From Chroococcidiopsidaceae cyanobacterium CP_BM_RX_35 (GTDB lineage: Bacteria; Cyanobacteriota; Cyanobacteriia; Cyanobacteriales; Chroococcidiopsidaceae), in assembly GCA_019242465.1 (NCBI GenBank), contig JAFAVL010000451.1:1-8095 (forward strand): a DNA stretch of 8,095 nucleotides. Direction: 5' to 3'. Both the position numbers and the translations under genes were made by a program. Positions 5,464 to 8,095 of this stretch are shown one piece after another. How positions within the stretch are numbered: position 1 is the stretch's first letter; every line of letters begins with the position of its first letter. The notes beneath the pieces were generated by a model that saw only the letters and a list, made by a program, of their open reading frames with translations, ran no database searches and had not been told where the DNA came from.

Positions 5464-5554
5464 CGCCATAACCTGACCCAAAAGTTGTCCGGTCACGACA
5501 GAATATGCCTTGGAGCTGTTTACCAAAAGCAAAATTGGACTGCAAACAACTGCC

Positions 5555-6364
5555 ATGTTGACTCGCCCATCAATTCAGCAAACAGATCCGCCTCGACCTG
5601 CCAAAGAGACCCTACCTACCATGTATGACCTGCCGAGTGAGGACCCGGAGGAAGCTGGTTTGCCTGACGAATTCCATGATCTGCAACCCCAACTTCTAAG
5701 CGCTACCTTTCGGTTGCCAGATTATCCGAGAGAGCAGGTGTTTACAGCCAGTGACCTTAATCTCTACTACGATGTCTGGCATCCACTGTGGTACAAGCGA
5801 CCGGATTGGTTTGGCGTTGTAGGTGTTCCCAGACTCTACGAGCGACGCGAACTGCGATTGAGTTATGTAGCGTGGCAGGAAGGAGTAGATCCTTTCGTGA
5901 TGGTGGAATTACTCTCTCCCAGTACAGAAAAAGAAGATCTAGGAACTAGTGAACGCAACCCAGAGAAGCCACCAACTAAATGGGAAGTCTACGAGCAGAT
6001 TCTACGAGTGCCTTACTACATTGTGTACGACCGTTACACAACTCAACTACGAGCGTTTGGTCTCAGTGAAGGATATTATCAAGCGCTAGAGGTGGTGAAT
6101 TCTAGAATTTGGCTATCAGGGCTAAAGATCGGATTGGGGGTGTGGCAGGGTAGGTTTGAGGAGATTGAAGAAAACTGGTTACGTTGGTATGACACAAACA
6201 GCAACTGGGTTCCCACAGAGACAGAATCTACCCAACAACAGCTTGAACAGGAGCGGCTGCGGACGGAGCAGGAGCGGCAACGAGCAGAGAGAGAGCAGCA
6301 GCGAGCTGAGCGATTGGCAGAGCGCTTACGGGCAGCAGGTATTAATCCTGATGAAGTAGTATGA
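5555..6364 (+). CDS. Uma2-family nuclease-like protein with coiled-coil tail
   Basis: The frame is open from a TTG at 5510, but ATG 5555 (MLTRPSIQQTD, 269 aa) is preferred; ATG 5621 (MYDLPSEDPEE) is a further option. None has a clear Shine-Dalgarno. Uma2 residues from ATG 5555: KRPDWFGVVG (Asp84), VMVELLSPSTEKEDLG (Glu118), TKWEVYEQI (Lys142, Tyr146) and RVPYYIVYD (151-159). The opening MYDLPSEDPEE and LPDEFHDLQPQLL are common in a cyanobacterial Uma2 subgroup. Residues about 225-258 form a Glu/Arg/Gln coiled coil, ending in RAAGINPDEVV, parallel to the tail of the gene at 1336-2157. The TGA overlaps the recombinase ATG by ATGA, so the two are translated together and the products probably act in one process. 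A predicted endonuclease paired with a recombinase suggests DNA rearrangement, but this is inference. Confidence 0.9.
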   Translation: MLTRPSIQQTDPPRPAKETLPTMYDLPSEDPEEAGLPDEFHDLQPQLLSATFRLPDYPREQVFTASDLNLYYDVWHPLWYKRPDWFGVVGVPRLYERRELRLSYVAWQEGVDPFVMVELLSPSTEKEDLGTSERNPEKPPTKWEVYEQILRVPYYIVYDRYTTQLRAFGLSEGYYQALEVVNSRIWLSGLKIGLGVWQGRFEEIEENWLRWYDTNSNWVPTETESTQQQLEQERLRTEQERQRAEREQQRAERLAERLRAAGINPDEVV

Positions 6365-7404
6365 GTTACCTTGGTGATGATGCTCTACCCCCAATCAAAC
6401 TCATCCCTTTCCCTACAACAGGGGCAGAATCCACTACTCATGCCCCTAGAAAGCCAGGTAGATCTGCCAGAATTCAAACTTCGCATGACCTGCGCTGGAT
6501 TAAAGTTCAAGAGTTTCTCCGTAGCAGTGGTTTATCCCCCAACACTCGCAAAGTTTACGAACGAGAGTTGAAGCGGTTCCTCAACTGGACGGAGCTGCAC
6601 TGGCAAGAGTTGCGCTCGCGCCACATCGGGCAATACAAAGAGTACCTGATGGAGCAGGTTGAAACAGAGCAGAAGCAGCGGTTGTCAAAAAACAGTATCA
6701 ATACAGCTCTCACTGCACTTAAGAGCTTCTTCAATTGGCTCAACCTGACCTACCCGGAAATTTTAAATGCTAATCCCACAGTAGGGGTGAAGTTTGAGAA
6801 GGTGCCCATACCTCCAGCCCAGAGTTTGACTCCCGAACAGGTACAGCAAGTGTGGGCGGCGCTAGAGTTTTTGGGTGAAACTCAGCAGCGGGACACAGCA
6901 CTGGTTCACATCCTCAGTCATGGACTACGGGCAGGGGAGATAGTAACGCTGAATGTAGCGGCGTTCGATGGCAGACTATTATTCCTGGCCGACACTAAAA
7001 CTGATGAGCCGCGTCTAGTGCCGTTGCGTAGAGAAAGTTGCGAGGTCGTCAAGGATTATCTTCAGTGGCGGGAGTTACAGGGAGAAGTACTGATGAGCGA
7101 TCGCCCTCTAATTTTGTCTCATCACAATGGATGTCGTGGAGAACGATTGAGCTATCACGGTATTTATTTCGCAGTGGAAAGGATTGGAGAACTGGCAGGG
7201 ATTCCAGATTTGCATCCCCATCAGTTTCGGCATAGCTATGCGACAAATCTATTGTTGCAAGGGCTTGATCCAAGTCATGCCAAACGCTTGACTGGGCATC
7301 AAAGTGAGAAGGCGTTTCGGCGTTATACTCTGCGGAGCGAGCAGGAGGCGGCGATCGCGGCTTACTATCGAATAATTGGAGAGGAGCCGGAGGAAGACTT
7401 TTGA
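6361..7404 (+). CDS. Tyrosine recombinase / integrase (XerC/D-like)
   Basis: 347 aa, complete. An N-terminal extension of about 40 residues precedes the SAM-like core-binding domain (about 45-140: KVQEFLRSSGLSPNTRKVYE, ALTALKSFFNWL). The catalytic domain has all expected residues: Arg190 in HGLRAGEI, Lys213 in ADTKTDEPRLVPL, His287 and Arg290 in HPHQFRHSYAT, His313 in LTGHQ, and nucleophile Tyr322 in FRRYTLRS. An active strand-exchange enzyme is therefore expected. It resembles Xer-type and integrative-element recombinases; the long N-terminus and accessory neighbours make a housekeeping dif-resolving XerC/D less likely. ATG overlaps the preceding Uma2 stop (ATGA), showing translational coupling. 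No attachment site could be identified in the window. The gene holds two HIP1 palindromes, so it has been in cyanobacterial DNA for some time. Confidence 0.93.
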   Translation: MSYLGDDALPPIKLIPFPTTGAESTTHAPRKPGRSARIQTSHDLRWIKVQEFLRSSGLSPNTRKVYERELKRFLNWTELHWQELRSRHIGQYKEYLMEQVETEQKQRLSKNSINTALTALKSFFNWLNLTYPEILNANPTVGVKFEKVPIPPAQSLTPEQVQQVWAALEFLGETQQRDTALVHILSHGLRAGEIVTLNVAAFDGRLLFLADTKTDEPRLVPLRRESCEVVKDYLQWRELQGEVLMSDRPLILSHHNGCRGERLSYHGIYFAVERIGELAGIPDLHPHQFRHSYATNLLLQGLDPSHAKRLTGHQSEKAFRRYTLRSEQEAAIAAYYRIIGEEPEEDF

Positions 7405-7481
7405 GGTCGGCTCTCAGAGAAATCCTTTGGATGAAAAATCACCCCTTCACAAGATTCTTCCATCTGTAAATTTTCCATTGA
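7405..7481. mobile_element. Probable end of the ISKra4-like insertion sequence
   Basis: The 77 bp between the recombinase stop and the transposase stop must hold the downstream end of the insertion sequence. The terminal inverted repeat cannot be defined because the other end is outside the window. A small ATCC-TTT-GGAT hairpin lies at about 7422-7432. No terminator for the recombinase gene is seen. Confidence 0.4.
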
Positions 7482-8095
7482 TTAGGTCACCTGAGCGGGA
7501 AACCAAAGTTGCTGCCACTGCCGATTGAGTTCAACTATACGCAGCAGACTTAAGGCTCTGCTACCCAAAGGTCTCCAACTCATCGCTTTCTTCTTCTGAC
7601 GGCGTCCAACTGTTAAATCTACCCCCTTCTCCATCCGCCCACTACCAATGGTTTTACCAGCGCGGCGACGTCGATTGTAGTTAACAATTTCCACCTGGTG
7701 TTTTTCGAGGTAACCAACTAATTCTGACCACTTCTCTTGATTTCTAACTGTTACCTGAGTTCTCAAATACTCCAAGGCATTGTCAACTAATCCCAGCCAG
7801 AGTTGCGGAATCAAAAACTTCAGATGGATAGTTTTTTTCTGATTTGTTGACAGCAATCATCGACATGAGTTGTCGGAGCTTTTTACAGAGGTGATACCAA
7901 TCTAAAATCACAGTGACTGCCACCCCAAAGATGGCAAGCAGCCTGTTACGAATGACTCTAGCTCCATCAGTAATGGCTACTATGTTTAAGAAGCGAGTTT
8001 CATCACCATACTCTTGCATAACTTTAGCTTGCATCACAGTAGCTAAGGAAAGCAAGTCCTCACCTTCTGCATTCATAGGGGCAGTGATATACTCA
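7482..8095 (-). pseudogene. ISKra4-family transposase, frameshifted, 5' end outside window
   Basis: Two overlapping frames together make the C-terminal part of one transposase. The upstream frame enters from the window edge (EYITAPMNAEGEDLLSLATV) and carries ITDGARVIRNRLLAIFG and VTVILDWYHLCKKLRQLM, where the Asp of TDGA and the Asp of LDWYH fit the DDE-type catalytic acids of ISKra4 transposases. After NKSEK it goes out of frame at an A7 tract (7832-7838); the other frame continues with TIHLKFLIPQLWLG, AGKTIGSGRMEKGVDLTVGR and ends WFPAQVT at 7482. The last Glu of SGRMEKG is a candidate third acid. One extra A would restore a continuous protein. Inactivation, a sequencing error or transcriptional slippage could each explain this. 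Transcription converges on the recombinase gene. Confidence 0.88.

Noticed and set aside
7830..7845. Programmed -1 frameshift at A-AAA-AAC in the transposase
   Set aside because: The heptamer is a canonical slippery sequence, but a -1 shift leads to a TGA three codons later. The C-terminal frame needs +1 (or -2), or an inserted base.
1..8095. tRNA, rRNA or CRISPR arrays
   Set aside because: No cloverleaf, rRNA consensus or regularly spaced repeats were seen on either strand, within the limits of reading by eye.

Overview
The window looks like accessory chromosomal or plasmid DNA from a filamentous-type cyanobacterium. Four copies of the cyanobacterial palindrome GCGATCGC (HIP1) lie at 3690-3697, 5241-5248, 7097-7104 and 7351-7358. 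There are three Uma2-family (PD-(D/E)XK-like) genes, a DUF3598-like gene, a DUF3102 protein and an ISKra4-type transposase, all typical of cyanobacterial genomes. Identifications come from reading the protein sequences by eye; no database search was run.

Layout. (1) 1-758, minus: 3'-truncated DUF3598-like gene, visibly more AT-rich than most of the window. (2) 759-1335: a gap with a doubtful 56-codon reading frame (1039-1209) and a decayed second copy of the 3' end of the DUF3102 gene (1212-1319), which carries a 27-bp repeat insertion (1264-1290). (3) 1336-5315, minus: five co-directional genes, in transcription order Uma2 (5315-4749), Cys-rich zinc-ribbon-like protein (4734-4216), 267-aa unknown (4258-3455), a 203-bp AT-rich gap with repeats, DUF3102 plus degenerate methyltransferase-like protein (3251-2190), and a second Uma2 with a coiled-coil tail (2157-1336). 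(4) 5316-5554: a divergent promoter region with a TATAAT box on each strand and a 7-bp-arm palindrome. (5) 5555-7404, plus: a third Uma2 gene joined by an ATGA overlap to a complete tyrosine recombinase. (6) 7482-8095, minus: end of an ISKra4-like transposase with a frameshift at an A7 tract, running off the window.

How it may work together (inference). Two divergent transcription units start from one regulatory region. One makes a predicted nuclease coupled to a recombinase. The other makes two more predicted nucleases, two uncharacterised proteins that may bind nucleic acid, and a DUF3102 protein whose second half resembles a beta-class DNA methyltransferase but has lost both the DPPY and the SAM-binding motifs. 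The second Uma2 gene lies between two copies (74% identical over 72 bp) of the DUF3102 gene's 3' end, which suggests past duplication or cassette-like insertion. No function for the whole can be assigned from sequence alone, but the arrangement fits a mobile or recombining accessory locus.
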